Shown one piece after another: positions 30,844 through 42,107 of a stretch of DNA of 64,000 nt. Under the pieces are notes generated by a model, which was given only the letters and a program-made list of their open reading frames with translations, ran no database searches and was not told the origin of the DNA. The translations under genes were made by a program, and so were the position numbers. This DNA comes from Pseudorhodoferax aquiterrae (GTDB taxonomy: Bacteria; Pseudomonadota; Gammaproteobacteria; Burkholderiales; Burkholderiaceae_C), in NCBI RefSeq assembly GCF_014652235.1, contig NZ_BMYK01000025.1:32509-96508 (forward strand). Reading direction: 5' to 3'. Position 1 is the first letter of the stretch. Each line of letters begins with the position of its first letter.

Positions 30844-33800
30844 TCAACCCACCCAGCGCCGCGCGTTGTGCCACAGCTCCATCCAGGGGCTCATGGCGCT
30901 CTTGTCGCCCGACGTCCAGCTCATCTGGATGTTGCGGAACACGCGCTCGGGGTGCGGCATCATGGCCGTGAAGCGGCCGTCCGCCGTGGTCACGGCCGTG
31001 AGGCCTCCCGGGCTGCCGTTGGGGTTGAACGGATAGGCCTCGGTCGGCTGGCCATGGTGGTCGGTGAAGCGCATGGCCGCGATGGCCCTGGCTGCATTGC
31101 CGCGCCGCGAAAAGTTCGCGAAACCCTCGCCGTGCGCCACCGCGATCGGCAGCCGGCTGCCGGCCATGCCCTTGAAGAACAGGCTGGGGGACTCCAGCAC
31201 CTCCACCTGCGACAGGCGCGCCTCGAAGCGCTCGCTGCGGTTGGCCGTGAAGCGCGGCCAGTCCTGCGCGCCCGGGATGATGTCGGCCAGCTCGGCGAAC
31301 ATCTGGCAGCCATTGCACACGCCCAGGCCGAAGGTGTCGCCGCGGCCGAAGAAGGCCTGGAACTGGGCCGACAGGCGCTCGTGGAAGGTGATGGAACGCG
31401 CCCAGCCGATGCCGGCGCCCAGCGTGTCGCCATAGCTGAAGCCGCCGCAGGCCACCACGCCCTGGAAGTCGGCCAGATCGAAACGGCCGGCCTGCAGGTC
31501 GGTCATGTGCACGTCGAAGGCTTCGAAGCCCGCCTGCGTGAAGGCATAGGCCATCTCCACATGGGAGTTGACGCCCTGCTCGCGCAGCACGGCGACCCTG
31601 GGCCGGCGCTGCAGCAATGCCGGCGCCACGGCCTGCGTCGGCGTGAAGCGCAGGGCGACCTGCAGGCCCGGATCCTCGGCCGCGCCAGCGGCCGTATGCT
31701 CGGCATCGGCGCCGGCCGGGTTGTCGCGCTGCTGGCAGATCTTCCAGCTCACGCTGTCCCAGACCTGGTGCAGGTCCGACAGCTTGGCAGAGAACACCGA
31801 CTTGGTGTCGCGCCAGACCTGGACCTCGCCCACGCCCACCTCGATCGCGCCGCCCGCGGGCCGCGTCTTGCCGATGAAGTGGCTCCACTTGGACAGGCCG
31901 TGTGCGCGCAGCACCTGCATGACCTCGTTGCGCTCGGCCGTGCGCACCTGCAGCACCACGCCCAGCTCCTCGCTGAACAAGGCCTTGAGCGTCAGCTCTT
32001 CGCGGCGTGCCGAGACCTGGGTCGCCCAGTTCTTGGCGTCGCCGTATTCGGCGCGGCTGTCGCTGATGCCGTCGCCTTCGGTCACCAGCAGGTCGACATT
32101 GAGCGCCACGCCCACATGGCCTGCAAAGGCCATCTCGCAGACCGTTGCCAGCAGCCCGCCGTCGCTGCGGTCGTGGTAGGCCAGGATGCGGCCCTGGGCG
32201 CGCAGTTCATTGACCGCGTTGACCAGGTTCACGAGGTCCTGCGCTTCGTCCAGGTCCGGTGCGGCATCGCCCACCTGGCCCAGCGTCTGCGCCAGGATGC
32301 TGCCACCCATGCGGTGCTTTCCGCGGCCCAGGTCGATCAGCACCAGCGTGCTGTCGGCCTCCGTGGCGTCGAGTTGCGGCGTCAGCGTGCCGCGCACGTC
32401 GGCCAGCGTCGCGAAGGCCGAGACGATCAGGCTCACGGGTGCGCTGACCTGCTTCTTCTCGCCGCCGTCCTGCCACTGCGTGCGCATGGACAGCGAATCC
32501 TTGCCGACCGGGATGGAAATGCCCAGGGCCGGGCACAGCGCCATGCCGACGGCTTTGACCGTCTCGTACAGCGCGGCGTCTTCGCCCGGCTGCCCACAGG
32601 CCGCCATCCAGTTGGCCGACAGCTTCACGCGCGGCAACTCGATGGGTGCAGCGAGCAGGTTGGTGATGGCTTCGGCCACGGCCATGCGGCCCGACGCCGG
32701 CGCGTCGATGACCGCCAGCGGCGTGCGCTCGCCCATGGACATGGCCTCGCCCGCGAAGCCGGCATAGTCGGCCAGCGTCACGGCGCAGTCGGCCACCGGT
32801 ACCTGCCAGGGGCCGACCATCTGGTCGCGGTGCGACAGGCCACCCACGGTGCGGTCACCGATCGTGATCAGGAAGCGCTTGGAGGCCACGGTCGGGTGCG
32901 CCAGCACGTCGATCACGGCCTTCTGCAGCTCCACACCGTTCAGGTCCAGCGGCGCGAACCGGCGCGCCACCGTCTCGACGACGCGGTGCATCTTGGGCGG
33001 CTTGCCCAGCAGCACTTCCATGGGCATGTCGACCGGGTTGTCCTCGGCCGCCAGCACCAACTGGCGCTCCTCGGTGGCCCGTCCGACCACGGCGAACGGG
33101 CAGCGCTCACGTGCGCAGAAGGCCGCGAAGCGGTCCAGCGACTCGGGTGCAATGGCCAGCACATAGCGCTCCTGGCTCTCGTTGCACCAGATCTCCTTGG
33201 GCGCCATGCCCGACTCCTCGAGCGGCACGGCCGACAGCTCGAAGCGCGCGCCGCGGCCCGCGTCGTTGGTCAGCTCGGGGAAGGCATTGGACAGACCGCC
33301 CGCGCCCACATCGTGGATGGCCAGGATGGGGTTGTCTGAGCCCTGCTCCCAGCAACGGTTGATGACCTCCTGCGCCCGGCGCTCGATTTCGGGGTTGCCG
33401 CGCTGTACCGAGTCGAAGTCGAGCTCGGCCGCATTGGCGCCCGTGGCCATGGAACTGGCGGCGCTGCCGCCCATGCCGATGCGCATGCCCGGGCCGCCCA
33501 GCTGGATCAGCAGCGCGCCGGCCGGGAACGCGATCTTTTTCGTCTGCTCGGCCGCGATGGAACCCAGGCCGCCCGCGATCATGATGGGCTTGTGGTAACC
33601 GCGGCGCTGGCTGTCCACGTCGGAGGCCGCGGTCTGCTCGTACTCGCGGAAGTAGCCCAGCAGGTTGGGCCGGCCGAACTCGTTGTTGAAGGCCGCGCCG
33701 CCCAGCGGGCCCTCGGTCATGATCTGCAAGGCGCTCGCGATGTGGGCCGGCTTGCCGTAGGCCGCGTCGGCAGCGTCGGGCCAGAGCTTGGAAACCGTGA

Positions 33801-34827
33801 AGCCGGTCAGGCCGGCCTTGGGTCGGGAGCCACGGCCCGTGGCGCCCTCGTCGCGGATCTCGCCGCCCGCGCCCGTGGACGCGCCCGGGAACGGCGAGAT
33901 GGCGGTCGGGTGGTTGTGCGTCTCCACCTTCATGAGCACATGGTGCAGTGCCTGCTGGCCCGCGTAGCCGCCGCCCTCGCCCGCTACGAAGCGCTCGACC
34001 TGGCCGCCCTCCATGACCGAGGCGTTGTCGGCATAGGCGGTCACGGTGTGCTGCGGCGCCAGCTGGTGGGTGTTGCGGATCATGCCGAACAGGCTCAGCG
34101 CCTGGTCCTGGCCGTCGATCGTGAACTTGGCGTTGAAGATCTTGTGGCGGCAGTGCTCGCTGTTGGCCTGCGCGAACATCATGAGTTCCACGTCGGTCGG
34201 GTTGCGGCCGAGCCGGGTGAAGGCGTCCAGCAGGTAGTCGATCTCGTCGCTGGCCAGGGCCAGGCCGAATTCGCGGTTGGCCGTCTCCAGCGCCGTGCGG
34301 CCGCCGCCCAGCACGTCGACGCGGGCCATGGGCGCGGCCTGCAGCGTGGCGAACAGGCCTTCGGCCTGCTGCCGGTCGGCCAGCAGGCTTTCGGTCATGC
34401 GGTCGTGCAACAGGTCGCCGACGGCCAGCAACTGCTCTGCGCTCAACTGCGGTTTGCCGCCCAGCAGACCGGCCTTGAGCACCAGCCGGTACTCGGTGAT
34501 GCGCTCCACGCGGCGCACGGGCAGGCCGCAGTTGTGGGCGATGTCGGTGGCCTTGGACGCCCAGGGCGAAACCGTGCCCAGGCGCGGCGTGACCACCAGC
34601 ACCGGGCCGTCCGTGGGGCCCTGGTACGGATCGCCATAGTCCAGCAGCGCGGCCAGACGCTCGGCGGCGGCCGGCTCCAAGGGTGCGTCGGCCAGCACCA
34701 GGTGCACATGGCGCGCCGCCAGGCCCGTGATCTTGTCGTGGACCGCCTGCAGGCGGGGGAGCAGTTGCTGGACGCGGAAGTCGCTCAGGGCGTTGCCGCC
34801 TTCGAGCTGGATCGGGTGCGAGGTCAC
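30844..34827 (-). CDS. purL: Phosphoribosylformylglycinamidine synthase (large single-chain form)
   Basis: The 1327-residue enzyme makes FGAM from FGAR, glutamine and ATP in purine synthesis. Order of domains: PurS-like N-domain (1-150), linker, two AIRS-like synthetase halves (about 210-1000) with [37 protein letters not shown] and [16 protein letters not shown], and a C-terminal class I glutamine amidotransferase with [16 protein letters not shown], the catalytic Cys in [12 protein letters not shown] and a final His-Glu region ([10 protein letters not shown]). The start is GTG. Length is slightly above the E. coli enzyme. It is divergent from map. Confidence 0.97.
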   Translation of the reverse strand: MTSHPIQLEGGNALSDFRVQQLLPRLQAVHDKITGLAARHVHLVLADAPLEPAAAERLAALLDYGDPYQGPTDGPVLVVTPRLGTVSPWASKATDIAHNCGLPVRRVERITEYRLVLKAGLLGGKPQLSAEQLLAVGDLLHDRMTESLLADRQQAEGLFATLQAAPMARVDVLGGGRTALETANREFGLALASDEIDYLLDAFTRLGRNPTDVELMMFAQANSEHCRHKIFNAKFTIDGQDQALSLFGMIRNTHQLAPQHTVTAYADNASVMEGGQVERFVAGEGGGYAGQQALHHVLMKVETHNHPTAISPFPGASTGAGGEIRDEGATGRGSRPKAGLTGFTVSKLWPDAADAAYGKPAHIASALQIMTEGPLGGAAFNNEFGRPNLLGYFREYEQTAASDVDSQRRGYHKPIMIAGGLGSIAAEQTKKIAFPAGALLIQLGGPGMRIGMGGSAASSMATGANAAELDFDSVQRGNPEIERRAQEVINRCWEQGSDNPILAIHDVGAGGLSNAFPELTNDAGRGARFELSAVPLEESGMAPKEIWCNESQERYVLAIAPESLDRFAAFCARERCPFAVVGRATEERQLVLAAEDNPVDMPMEVLLGKPPKMHRVVETVARRFAPLDLNGVELQKAVIDVLAHPTVASKRFLITIGDRTVGGLSHRDQMVGPWQVPVADCAVTLADYAGFAGEAMSMGERTPLAVIDAPASGRMAVAEAITNLLAAPIELPRVKLSANWMAACGQPGEDAALYETVKAVGMALCPALGISIPVGKDSLSMRTQWQDGGEKKQVSAPVSLIVSAFATLADVRGTLTPQLDATEADSTLVLIDLGRGKHRMGGSILAQTLGQVGDAAPDLDEAQDLVNLVNAVNELRAQGRILAYHDRSDGGLLATVCEMAFAGHVGVALNVDLLVTEGDGISDSRAEYGDAKNWATQVSARREELTLKALFSEELGVVLQVRTAERNEVMQVLRAHGLSKWSHFIGKTRPAGGAIEVGVGEVQVWRDTKSVFSAKLSDLHQVWDSVSWKICQQRDNPAGADAEHTAAGAAEDPGLQVALRFTPTQAVAPALLQRRPRVAVLREQGVNSHVEMAYAFTQAGFEAFDVHMTDLQAGRFDLADFQGVVACGGFSYGDTLGAGIGWARSITFHERLSAQFQAFFGRGDTFGLGVCNGCQMFAELADIIPGAQDWPRFTANRSERFEARLSQVEVLESPSLFFKGMAGSRLPIAVAHGEGFANFSRRGNAARAIAAMRFTDHHGQPTEAYPFNPNGSPGGLTAVTTADGRFTAMMPHPERVFRNIQMSWTSGDKSAMSPWMELWHNARRWVG

Positions 34828-34927
34828 GTTGTGGCGGCCTGTGGGTGGTGGGCGGGCGGGCCGGGCAAGCGCTGACTGGGCTTGGTGGCCCGCCTGGGGC
34901 GGGGAAAGCCCGCAATTTTAGCGGCGC

Positions 34928-34956
34928 CGGACAATGGAAAACCCGAGTGGGATAAT
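34928..34956 (+). promoter_or_regulatory. Promoter of map
   Basis: CGGACA and GATAAT are separated by 17 bases. The -10 hexamer ends eight bases before the ATG, and no Shine-Dalgarno site is present, so the message may be leaderless. On the other strand TAAAAT (34921-34916) may serve purL. Confidence 0.5.
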
Positions 34957-34964
34957 TCGGCCCC

Positions 34965-35798
34965 ATGAGCATCACCATCAAAGACGCCGCCGGGATCGCG
35001 GGCATGCGCGAAGCCTGCCGTCTGGCGTCCGAAGTCCTCGACTACCTGACGCCGCACATCGCGGCCGGCGTCACCACCAAGGAAATCGACCGGCTCGCCC
35101 ATGACTACATGGTCAACGTGCAGGGCACGCGTTCGGCCACCGTGGGCTACCAGCCGCCCGGCTATCCGCCCTACCCGGCCGCGCTGTGCACCTCGCTGAA
35201 CCACGTGGTCTGCCACGGCATCCCGAACGAGAAGCCGCTCAAAAAGGGCGACATCATGAACGTCGATGTCACCGTGATCACCAAGGACGGCTGGTACGGC
35301 GACAACAGCCGCATGTACATCATCGGCGAAGGCTCGATCGCTGCGCGCCGGCTGGTGCAGGTCACGTACGAGGCCATGTGGCACGGCATCGTCAAGGTCA
35401 GGCCCGGCGCGCGCCTGGGCGACATCGGCCACGCCATCCAGAAGTTCGCCGAGGGCCAGGGCTACTCGGTGGTGCGCGAGTTCTGCGGCCACGGCATCGG
35501 CCAGCGCTTCCACGAAGAGCCGCAGGTGCTGCACTACGGCCGCCCCGGCACCATGGAGGTGCTGGAGCCCGGCATGACCTTCACGATCGAGCCCATGATC
35601 AACGCCGGCCGGCGCGAGATCAAGGACGGCCCCGAGAAGGACGGCTGGACCATCGTGACCAAGGACCATTCGCTGTCGGCCCAGTGGGAGCACACCGTGC
35701 TCGTGACCGAAACCGGCTACGAGGTGCTGACCCTGTCGGCCGGCAGCCTGGCGCCGCCGGCCTTCGTGCAGCCCCAATCGAGCACCGCCGCCGCTTGA
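34965..35798 (+). CDS. map: Methionine aminopeptidase, type I
   Basis: The 277-residue metalloenzyme removes initiator methionine from nascent proteins. The metal ligands of the pita-bread fold are visible: [18 protein letters not shown] with two aspartates, [20 protein letters not shown] with the His, and [10 protein letters not shown] and [14 protein letters not shown] with the glutamates. The [20 protein letters not shown] block near the catalytic His is typical. The C-terminus has a short non-conserved extension. The last base pairs overlap the TTG start of glnD. No ribosome-binding site is seen; the promoter lies close to the ATG. Confidence 0.97.
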   Translation: MSITIKDAAGIAGMREACRLASEVLDYLTPHIAAGVTTKEIDRLAHDYMVNVQGTRSATVGYQPPGYPPYPAALCTSLNHVVCHGIPNEKPLKKGDIMNVDVTVITKDGWYGDNSRMYIIGEGSIAARRLVQVTYEAMWHGIVKVRPGARLGDIGHAIQKFAEGQGYSVVREFCGHGIGQRFHEEPQVLHYGRPGTMEVLEPGMTFTIEPMINAGRREIKDGPEKDGWTIVTKDHSLSAQWEHTVLVTETGYEVLTLSAGSLAPPAFVQPQSSTAAA

Positions 35799-38419
35799 GC
35801 AGCCTGCCCGCCCCCTGCGGTGTCGCACCGGCGGTTGATCTGCCGACCCTGCGCGCCCACTACCAGCAGCGCAAGAACGCGCTGCTGCAGACGCTGCGCG
35901 ACTGCGGCGCCAGCACGCGCAATCTGCACGGGGTGCTGCTGCAGCTGGGGCGGCTGGCCGACGAGACCCTGTGCCAGCTCTGGCAGCGTGCCGACATGCC
36001 GGCCTCCTGTGCGCTGCTGGCCGTGGGCGGCTTCGGTCGCGGCGAGCTGTTCCCGCATTCCGATGTCGACGTGCTGATGCTGCTGCCCGAGGCCGAGTCG
36101 CCCGAACAGGACGCCGGCCTCAAGGCGCGCATCGAGGGGTTCATCGGCAGTTGCTGGGACGCGGGCCTGGAGATCGGCTCCTCGGTGCGCAACATCCGCG
36201 AATGCCTGGCCGAGGCCGAGAAGGACGTGACGGTGCAGACCTCGCTGCTGGAAGCGCGGCTGATCGCCGGCCATGCGGCCCTGTTCACGCTGTTCAGCAA
36301 CCAGTTCCGCAAGGCCCTCGATCCGCAGGCCTTCCTGGTCGCCAAGACGCTGGAGATGCGCCAGCGCCACAACAAGTTCGACAACACGCCCTATGCGCTG
36401 GAGCCCAATTGCAAGGAGTCGCCAGGCGGACTGCGCGACCTGCAGCTGATCCTGTGGATCACCAAGGCCGCCGGCCTGGGCAACAGCTGGGACGAGCTGG
36501 CCCGCACCGGCCTGGCCACGCCGCACGAGGCGCGCCAGATCAAGCGCAACGAGGCGCTGCTGAGCCTGATCCGAGCGCGGCTGCACCTGATCGCCGGCCG
36601 ACGTGAAGACCGCCTGGTGTTCGACCTGCAGACCGCCGTGGCCGAATCCTTCGGCTGGCGCAACGACAGCGCGGTGCGTGCCAGCGAGCAGCTGATGCGC
36701 CACTACTACTGGGCCGCTAAGGCGGTCACCCAGCTCAACCAGGTCCTCTTGCTCAACATCGAGGAGCGGCTGAACCCCACGACGCACGCGCTGCGACCGA
36801 TCAACGAACGCTTCTTCGAGAAGGCCGGCATGATCGAGGTCGCCAGCGACGACCTGTACCACCGCAACCCGCACGCCATCCTCGAGACCTTTCTGCTGTA
36901 CGAGAGCACGGTCGGCATCCGCGGCCTGTCGGCGCGCACGCTGCGCGCGCTGTACAACGCACGCTCGCTGATGACGGCGCGCTTTCGCAACGACCCCGTC
37001 AACCGCGAAACCTTCCGCCGCATCCTGATGCAGCCGGCCGGCATCACGCACGCCATCCGGCTCATGAACCAGACCTCGGTGCTGGGCCGCTACCTGTGGG
37101 TGTTCCGCAAGATCGTGGGCCAGATGCAGCACGACCTGTTCCACGTCTACACGGTGGACCAGCACATCCTGATGGTGCTGCGCAACGTGCGGCGCTTCTT
37201 CATGGCCGAGCATGCACACGAGTACCCGTTCTGCTCGCAGCTGGCGGCCGGCTGGGACAAGCCCTGGATCCTGTACATCGCCGCGCTGTTCCACGACATC
37301 GCCAAGGGCCGCGGCGGCGACCATTCCGAACTCGGCGCGCGCGACGTGCGGCGCTTCTGCCTGCAGCACGGCATCGGCCGGCAGGACAGCAAGCTCATCG
37401 AGTTCCTGGTGGAGGAACACCTCACGCTGTCGCGCGTGGCGCAGAAGGCCGACCTGTCCGACCCCGACGTGATCGCCAGCTTTGCCAAGCGCGTGGGCAA
37501 CGAGCGCTACCTCACGGCCCTGTACCTCTTGACCGTGGCCGACATCCGCGGCACCTCGCCCAAGGTCTGGAACGCCTGGAAGGGCAAGCTGCTCGAAGAC
37601 CTGTATCGCTACACGCTGCGCGTGCTGGGCGGCCGCGCGCCCGACCCGGATGCCGAGATCGAGGCGCGCAAGCGCGAGGCCCTGACGCAGCTGGCCCTGC
37701 ATGCCGAGCCCTTCGAATCGCACAAGCAGCTGTGGTCCACGCTGGACGTGAGCTACTTCATGCGCCACGAGGCCGGCGACATCGCCTGGCATGCGCGCCA
37801 GATCGCGCGCCATTTGGGCCCCGAGGGCCTGGACCCGGACCAGCCGGCGCTGGTGCGCGCACGCCGCTCGCCGGTCGGCGAAGGGCTGCAGGTGATGGTC
37901 TACACGGCCGATCGGGCCGACTTGTTCGCGCGCATCTGCGGCTACTTCGACCACGCGGGCTTTTCCATCGTCGACGCCAAGGTGCACACGGCCAAGAACG
38001 GCTATGCGCTGGACACCTTCCAGGTCGTCACCTCCATGCTGCCCGAGCACTACCAGGAGCTCATGCACATGGTGGAGGCCGACCTGGCCCTGGCCCTGGC
38101 CGCGGCGGGGCCGCTGCCCACGCCGGGCCGCGGCCGCGTGTCGCGCCGCGTCAAGAGCTTCCCGATCGCCCCGCGCGTGGATCTGCAGCCCGACGAAAAG
38201 GCCCAGCGCTGGCTGCTGTCGATCTCGGCCAGCGACCGGCCCGGCCTGCTGTACCTCGTGGCCCGCGTGCTGGCACGCAACGAGATCAGCGTGCAACTGG
38301 CCAAGATCTCCACGCTGGGCGAGCGCGTGGAAGACACCTTCCTGGTCCAGGGCCCGGCGCTGCAGCAGAACCGGCTGCAGATCGCCGTCGAGACAGAGCT
38401 GCTGGAAGCGCTGGCCTGA
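35795..38419 (+). CDS. glnD: Bifunctional uridylyltransferase/uridylyl-removing enzyme GlnD
   Basis: The 874-residue sensor adds UMP to PII when glutamine is low and removes it when high. Domains in order: nucleotidyltransferase with [17 protein letters not shown] (78-94), GlnE-like helical linker, HD phosphohydrolase with [18 protein letters not shown], and two C-terminal ACT domains that bind glutamine ([20 protein letters not shown] and [20 protein letters not shown]). The start is TTG at 35795, overlapping the map stop (TTGA); no ATG or GTG suits the family N-terminus. The map-glnD pairing is frequent in proteobacteria. Its substrate GlnB is encoded at 20671. Confidence 0.96.
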   Translation: MSSLPAPCGVAPAVDLPTLRAHYQQRKNALLQTLRDCGASTRNLHGVLLQLGRLADETLCQLWQRADMPASCALLAVGGFGRGELFPHSDVDVLMLLPEAESPEQDAGLKARIEGFIGSCWDAGLEIGSSVRNIRECLAEAEKDVTVQTSLLEARLIAGHAALFTLFSNQFRKALDPQAFLVAKTLEMRQRHNKFDNTPYALEPNCKESPGGLRDLQLILWITKAAGLGNSWDELARTGLATPHEARQIKRNEALLSLIRARLHLIAGRREDRLVFDLQTAVAESFGWRNDSAVRASEQLMRHYYWAAKAVTQLNQVLLLNIEERLNPTTHALRPINERFFEKAGMIEVASDDLYHRNPHAILETFLLYESTVGIRGLSARTLRALYNARSLMTARFRNDPVNRETFRRILMQPAGITHAIRLMNQTSVLGRYLWVFRKIVGQMQHDLFHVYTVDQHILMVLRNVRRFFMAEHAHEYPFCSQLAAGWDKPWILYIAALFHDIAKGRGGDHSELGARDVRRFCLQHGIGRQDSKLIEFLVEEHLTLSRVAQKADLSDPDVIASFAKRVGNERYLTALYLLTVADIRGTSPKVWNAWKGKLLEDLYRYTLRVLGGRAPDPDAEIEARKREALTQLALHAEPFESHKQLWSTLDVSYFMRHEAGDIAWHARQIARHLGPEGLDPDQPALVRARRSPVGEGLQVMVYTADRADLFARICGYFDHAGFSIVDAKVHTAKNGYALDTFQVVTSMLPEHYQELMHMVEADLALALAAAGPLPTPGRGRVSRRVKSFPIAPRVDLQPDEKAQRWLLSISASDRPGLLYLVARVLARNEISVQLAKISTLGERVEDTFLVQGPALQQNRLQIAVETELLEALA

Positions 38420-38434
38420 AGGCCGAGATCCAGG

Positions 38435-39430
38435 ATGCCGCCATCAGCTTCCTGGATCGGTCCTTCGGCACTGGCGCTGCTGCTCGGCGGCTGCGCCGCA
38501 CCGCCTCCGACCGGTGGAGCCAGGCCGGTCAACACGCTGGGCATGGTATTCGTGCGCATCCCGGCCGGCAGCTTTCGCATGGGCACGGCGGCGTCGGTCG
38601 AGGAACTCCAGGCGCTCTATCCCCAGGCCGACGCGGGCCGCCTGCGTGGCCTGGACGATGAACGGCCAGCGCACACCGTGCGCATCACACGGCCGTTCTA
38701 CCTGGGGCAGCACGAGGTCACGGTCGGCCAGTTCCGGGCGTTCCTCGCGCGCTCGGGCTACGTGCCTGAATCCATCGCCGACGGCACGGGCGGCTACGGC
38801 TGGAACCCGGCCTACGATCCTGCCACCACGGTGCGCGGCGACGCCTTCGAGGGCCGCGCACCGCGCTACTCCTGGCGCGACCCGGGTTTCGCGCAGGGCG
38901 ACGACCATCCCGTCGTCAACGTGACCTGGAACGATGCCCAGGCGCTCGCCCAGTGGCTCTCGCGCACCGAGGGGCAGCGCTACCGGCTGCCGACCGAGGC
39001 CGAATGGGAATACGCCTGCCGCGCCGGCCAGCAGGGCGCCGAGCCGCCCCCCGCCGCGCTGCAGGGCCATGCCAACGTGTTCGACCGCGACGCGGCCGTG
39101 CATTGGCCGCGCTGGGCCGAGCAGGCCTTCCCGTTCCGTGACGGCTTTGCCTTCACCGCCCCCGTGGGCAGCTTCGCGCCCAATGCCTTCGGCGTGCACG
39201 ACATGCTGGGCAACGTCTGGGAATGGACTGCCGACTGGCATGCAGACGACTACTATGCCCACGCGCCCGCGGACGATCCGCAGGGACCCGCCAATGGCGA
39301 GGTCAAGGTGCGCCGCGGTGGCTCCTGGCACACCTGGCCGCTCTATGCGCGCTGCGGTTTCCGCAACTGGAACACGCCCCAGACACGCTACACGCTGGTC
39401 GGCATCCGGCTGGTGCGCGAGGCACCGTGA
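38435..39430 (+). CDS. Formylglycine-generating-enzyme-like (SUMF1 domain) lipoprotein
   Basis: The 331-residue protein has a lipoprotein signal peptide (ALALLLGGC, Cys about residue 20) and a single SUMF1/FGE-sulfatase domain with RIPAGSFRMGT, FYLGQHEVTVGQFRAFL, YRLPTEAEWEYACRAGQQG, FGVHDMLGNVWEWTADW and RRGGSWHTWPLYARCGFRNW. In true formylglycine-generating enzymes a Cys pair lies in the GGSxxCxxxxC region; here the first cysteine position is Thr and the second is displaced, so oxidase activity is unlikely. Such variants often bind ligands or act with two-component or c-di-GMP systems. It follows glnD by 15 bp and abuts the convergent gntR stop. Function is unknown. Confidence 0.85.
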   Translation: MPPSASWIGPSALALLLGGCAAPPPTGGARPVNTLGMVFVRIPAGSFRMGTAASVEELQALYPQADAGRLRGLDDERPAHTVRITRPFYLGQHEVTVGQFRAFLARSGYVPESIADGTGGYGWNPAYDPATTVRGDAFEGRAPRYSWRDPGFAQGDDHPVVNVTWNDAQALAQWLSRTEGQRYRLPTEAEWEYACRAGQQGAEPPPAALQGHANVFDRDAAVHWPRWAEQAFPFRDGFAFTAPVGSFAPNAFGVHDMLGNVWEWTADWHADDYYAHAPADDPQGPANGEVKVRRGGSWHTWPLYARCGFRNWNTPQTRYTLVGIRLVREAP

Positions 39431-40090
39431 TCAGTTGTCGATCACGCGCCGCGTGAAGGCCTCCAGGTAGTCCATCAGCGCATCGGCGCCCTGCACGGCC
39501 TGCGCCTCGCTGCCCTTGGCGATGCCGCTGGCCAGCAGTGCATGGCAACGCGCGCCCTCGGCGATCTCGCCCGCATGCTGGTAGGCATACCAGAAGCGCC
39601 GGCACTGCGTGACCAATGGCACCACGGCCGTGACGGCCGAGGCGTTGCGGCTGGCGGCATGGTTGGCGGCGTCCAGATCGTGGTCGGCGCGCATGTAGGC
39701 CTTGAGGTCGTCGCGCGCAGCGGCAGCCACCATGCGCTCGGCGCAGTCGGCGATCTGCTGGCGCTCGGCCGCGTTGGCGCGGCGCGCCGAACAGGAGGCG
39801 ATCACGCGTTCGAGCACGCGCCGCGTCAGGATGGCGTCCAGGTGGTTGGCCAGGTCGATCGGCGAGACCAGCAGGCCGCGCCGCGGCTGCTGCACGATCA
39901 GCCCGATCGACATCAGCCGCATCAGCGCCTCGCGCACGGGCGTGCGGCCCAGGCCGATGCGCTCGGAGATCTCGGCCTCCACGATGGGGCCACCCGGCGG
40001 CAGGCCCAGGGTGGAGATCATGGCCTCGATGGCTTCGTAGGCGATGTCGGCATCGCGCCGCTTGGGCGCCGCGCCCTTCTTCAGCATCAC
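39431..40090 (-). CDS. GntR-family transcriptional regulator, FCD (FadR) subfamily
   Basis: The 219-residue repressor-type protein has an N-terminal winged helix-turn-helix (about 12-80, AEISERIGLGRTPVREALMR then LMSIGLIVQQPRRGLLVSPI) and an all-helical FCD effector domain (about 90-215) with the metal/ligand histidines in MRADHDLDAANHAA. It is divergent from the TRAP transporter and lyase genes at 40196-44047, with an A+T-rich dyad in the gap, so it very probably controls that cluster and itself. FCD regulators usually respond to small organic acids or keto-sugar acids. Confidence 0.9.
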   Translation of the reverse strand: MMLKKGAAPKRRDADIAYEAIEAMISTLGLPPGGPIVEAEISERIGLGRTPVREALMRLMSIGLIVQQPRRGLLVSPIDLANHLDAILTRRVLERVIASCSARRANAAERQQIADCAERMVAAAARDDLKAYMRADHDLDAANHAASRNASAVTAVVPLVTQCRRFWYAYQHAGEIAEGARCHALLASGIAKGSEAQAVQGADALMDYLEAFTRRVIDN

Positions 40091-40161
40091 GTCAGATCCT
40101 CAGGGTAAGCACGGACGATAACCCGTGGCACCAAGCTTGCTTTGCACTCTAGCATACGGCT

Positions 40162-40178
40162 AATATATTTTAAATATT
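40162..40178. promoter_or_regulatory. A+T-rich dyad between gntR and the TRAP operon
   Basis: AATATATTTTAAATATT stands out in an otherwise G+C-rich context; its AATAT/ATATT arms make an imperfect inverted repeat. It is 18 bases before the dctQ start, with AAAGGAG (40181-40187) between. It is a plausible GntR operator and promoter -10 region. Confidence 0.45.
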
Positions 40179-40195
40179 CCAAAGGAGTACCCAAG

Positions 40196-40816
40196 ATGCA
40201 GCAGCCCGCCCCACCCCGGCGCAACGCATGGTCCAGTCTGGTGCTCGATGCCTCCGGCGCGGTGCTGCGCCTGGAGCGTTGGTTGATCCTGGTCCTGATG
40301 GCCTTGCTCATGCTGCTGATCCTCGTCAACGTGGCCACGCGCTACACGGGCATGCCGATCTACTGGATCGACGAGGCGGCGGTCTACTCCGTGGTCTGGC
40401 TGACCTTCGTGGGCGGCTCGGCCATGACGCGGCTGCGCATGGATTTCGCCGTCACACTGCTGACCGACAAGCTCGGCGCCGGCGCGGCCCGCGTCTTCAA
40501 GCTCGCGGCCGGTGCCGGCGTGCTGGTGTTCGGCATCGCCATGCTCTGGATGTGCTGGATCTGGATGGACCCGGTGGGCATCGCGCGGGCCGGTTTCGAC
40601 GCCAAGGCGTTCGCCGCCAGCTCGTTCAATTTCCTCTACACCGAGCGCACGCAGACGCTGAACTGGCCGACCTGGGCCCTGCAGACCATCCTGCCGCTGT
40701 TCGCGTTGACGCTGAGCCTGCACGCCGCAGCCAACCTGGTCGAGGACCTGGGCTGGCAGCCCAAACGCCGCCATGCCGGCTTCCCCGTCTCCGACGCCGA
40801 AGCCGTGGTGAACTGA
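40196..40816 (+). CDS. TRAP transporter small permease subunit (DctQ type)
   Basis: The 206-residue protein has four transmembrane helices, first at LILVLMALLMLLILVNVATR, with IYWIDEAAVYSVVWLTFVGG as the DctQ family core. It is the small membrane subunit of a tripartite ATP-independent periplasmic importer. A strong AAAGGAG site precedes ATG 40196 by eight bases. The next gene, encoding the large subunit, starts two bases after its stop. The C-terminal cytoplasmic tail is short. Confidence 0.93.
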   Translation: MQQPAPPRRNAWSSLVLDASGAVLRLERWLILVLMALLMLLILVNVATRYTGMPIYWIDEAAVYSVVWLTFVGGSAMTRLRMDFAVTLLTDKLGAGAARVFKLAAGAGVLVFGIAMLWMCWIWMDPVGIARAGFDAKAFAASSFNFLYTERTQTLNWPTWALQTILPLFALTLSLHAAANLVEDLGWQPKRRHAGFPVSDAEAVVN

Positions 40817-40818
40817 AC

Positions 40819-42084
40819 ATGCTCACCAGCCTGTTCTTCCTGGCCATCCTGTTCGTGGGCGTGCCCATCGGCATCTGCCTGTGCCTGGCCGGCATGTTCT
40901 ACATCTGGGACAGCGGCAACCCGCTGCTGTTCCAGTCCTTCCCGATGCAGATGTTCGGCGGTGTCGACAGCTACGGCCTGATCGCGATCCCGCTGTTCAT
41001 CCTGATCGGCGAGATCATGAACGGCGGCGGCATCACGCGCCGGCTCGTGGAGCTGTCCATGGCCTTCGTCGGCGCCGTCAAGGGCGGCCTGGCCTACGTC
41101 AACACCCTGGCCAACGCGCTGGTCTCGTCCATCATCGGCTCGGCCACGGCCCAGGTGGCCATCATGTCGCAGATCATGGTGCCGGAGATGGAGAAGCAAG
41201 GCTACGACCGGACCTTCGCGGCCGGCGTCACGGTCTACGGCGGCATGCTGGGCCCCATCATCCCGCCTTCGGTCATGTTCGTGGTCTACAGCGTGCTGGC
41301 CCAGGTGGCCGTGGGCGACATGCTGATCGCGGGCATCCTGCCCGGCATCCTGCTCACGGTGATGTTCTTCGTCGTGATCGCGCTGATGGGCCTCATTTAC
41401 GAGTACCCGCGCAGCGAGCGCCGCACACTGCGCCAGCGTGCTCGATCGGTGCTGGTGTGCAGCCCCACGCTGCTGATTCCCGTCGTGATCGTGGGCTCCA
41501 TCCTCTCGGGCCTGGCCAATCCGACCGAGGCTGCGGCCGTGGGCGCCGTCGCGTCCGCACTGGTCGGCCGCTACATCACCAAGGAATTTCGCTTCAGCCA
41601 GATCCCCGAGATGCTGGTGCGCGCAGGCATCTACTCGGCCATCGTGCTGTTCCTGGTGGCGGCCGCCGCGGTGTTCTCGTGGATCCTGATCTTCGGCAAG
41701 GTGCCGCAGGCCACGGCGGCCTGGGTGCAGACCGTGGCCAGGGACCCGGTCACCTTCCTGCTGTTGTCCAACGTGATCCTGCTGGTCATCGGCACCGTGA
41801 TCGATGGCATTCCCGGCCTGATCATGACCGTGCCCATCCTGCTGCCGATCGCCACCGAGGTCTACGGCATCGACCCGCGCCACTTCGGCGTGGTGGTGGT
41901 CGTCAACCTCGTGCTGGGCCTGATGTCCCCGCCCGTGGGGCTGAGCTTCTTCGTCGCCGCCGCCGTGACCGGGGCCAAGCCCGGAAAGATGTTCGTCGTG
42001 ACGCTGCCGTTCTTCCTGGTCTGCTGCGTGGCGCTGGTGCTGTTGTCGATCTTCCCCTGGCTGTCGCTGGGGCTCATCAAGTAG
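40819..42084 (+). CDS. TRAP transporter large permease subunit (DctM type)
   Basis: The 421-residue protein has about twelve hydrophobic segments and family blocks SYGLIAIPLFILIGEIMNGG, SIIGSATAQVAIMSQIMVPE, GGMLGPIIPPSVMFVVYSVL and LANPTEAAAVGAVASALVGR, the Na+-binding and substrate-gating regions of DctM. It drives substrate uptake with the Na+ or H+ gradient. It lies two bases after dctQ and 23 bases before the binding-protein gene, in the usual order. Confidence 0.96.
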   Translation: MLTSLFFLAILFVGVPIGICLCLAGMFYIWDSGNPLLFQSFPMQMFGGVDSYGLIAIPLFILIGEIMNGGGITRRLVELSMAFVGAVKGGLAYVNTLANALVSSIIGSATAQVAIMSQIMVPEMEKQGYDRTFAAGVTVYGGMLGPIIPPSVMFVVYSVLAQVAVGDMLIAGILPGILLTVMFFVVIALMGLIYEYPRSERRTLRQRARSVLVCSPTLLIPVVIVGSILSGLANPTEAAAVGAVASALVGRYITKEFRFSQIPEMLVRAGIYSAIVLFLVAAAAVFSWILIFGKVPQATAAWVQTVARDPVTFLLLSNVILLVIGTVIDGIPGLIMTVPILLPIATEVYGIDPRHFGVVVVVNLVLGLMSPPVGLSFFVAAAVTGAKPGKMFVVTLPFFLVCCVALVLLSIFPWLSLGLIK

Positions 42085-42107
42085 CTTTTCTCAACCTGGA
42101 GCCTTCC

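Noticed and set aside
35717-38296. Minus-strand open frame of 859 codons opposite glnD
   Set aside because: Composition is that of an antisense shadow (His, Gln, Val, Arg) and it has no domain, while glnD is complete with nucleotidyltransferase, HD and ACT domains.
38435-39430. Reading the SUMF1-domain protein as a true formylglycine-generating enzyme
   Set aside because: The cysteine pair required for that reaction is not at the conserved positions and no sulfatase gene is near.
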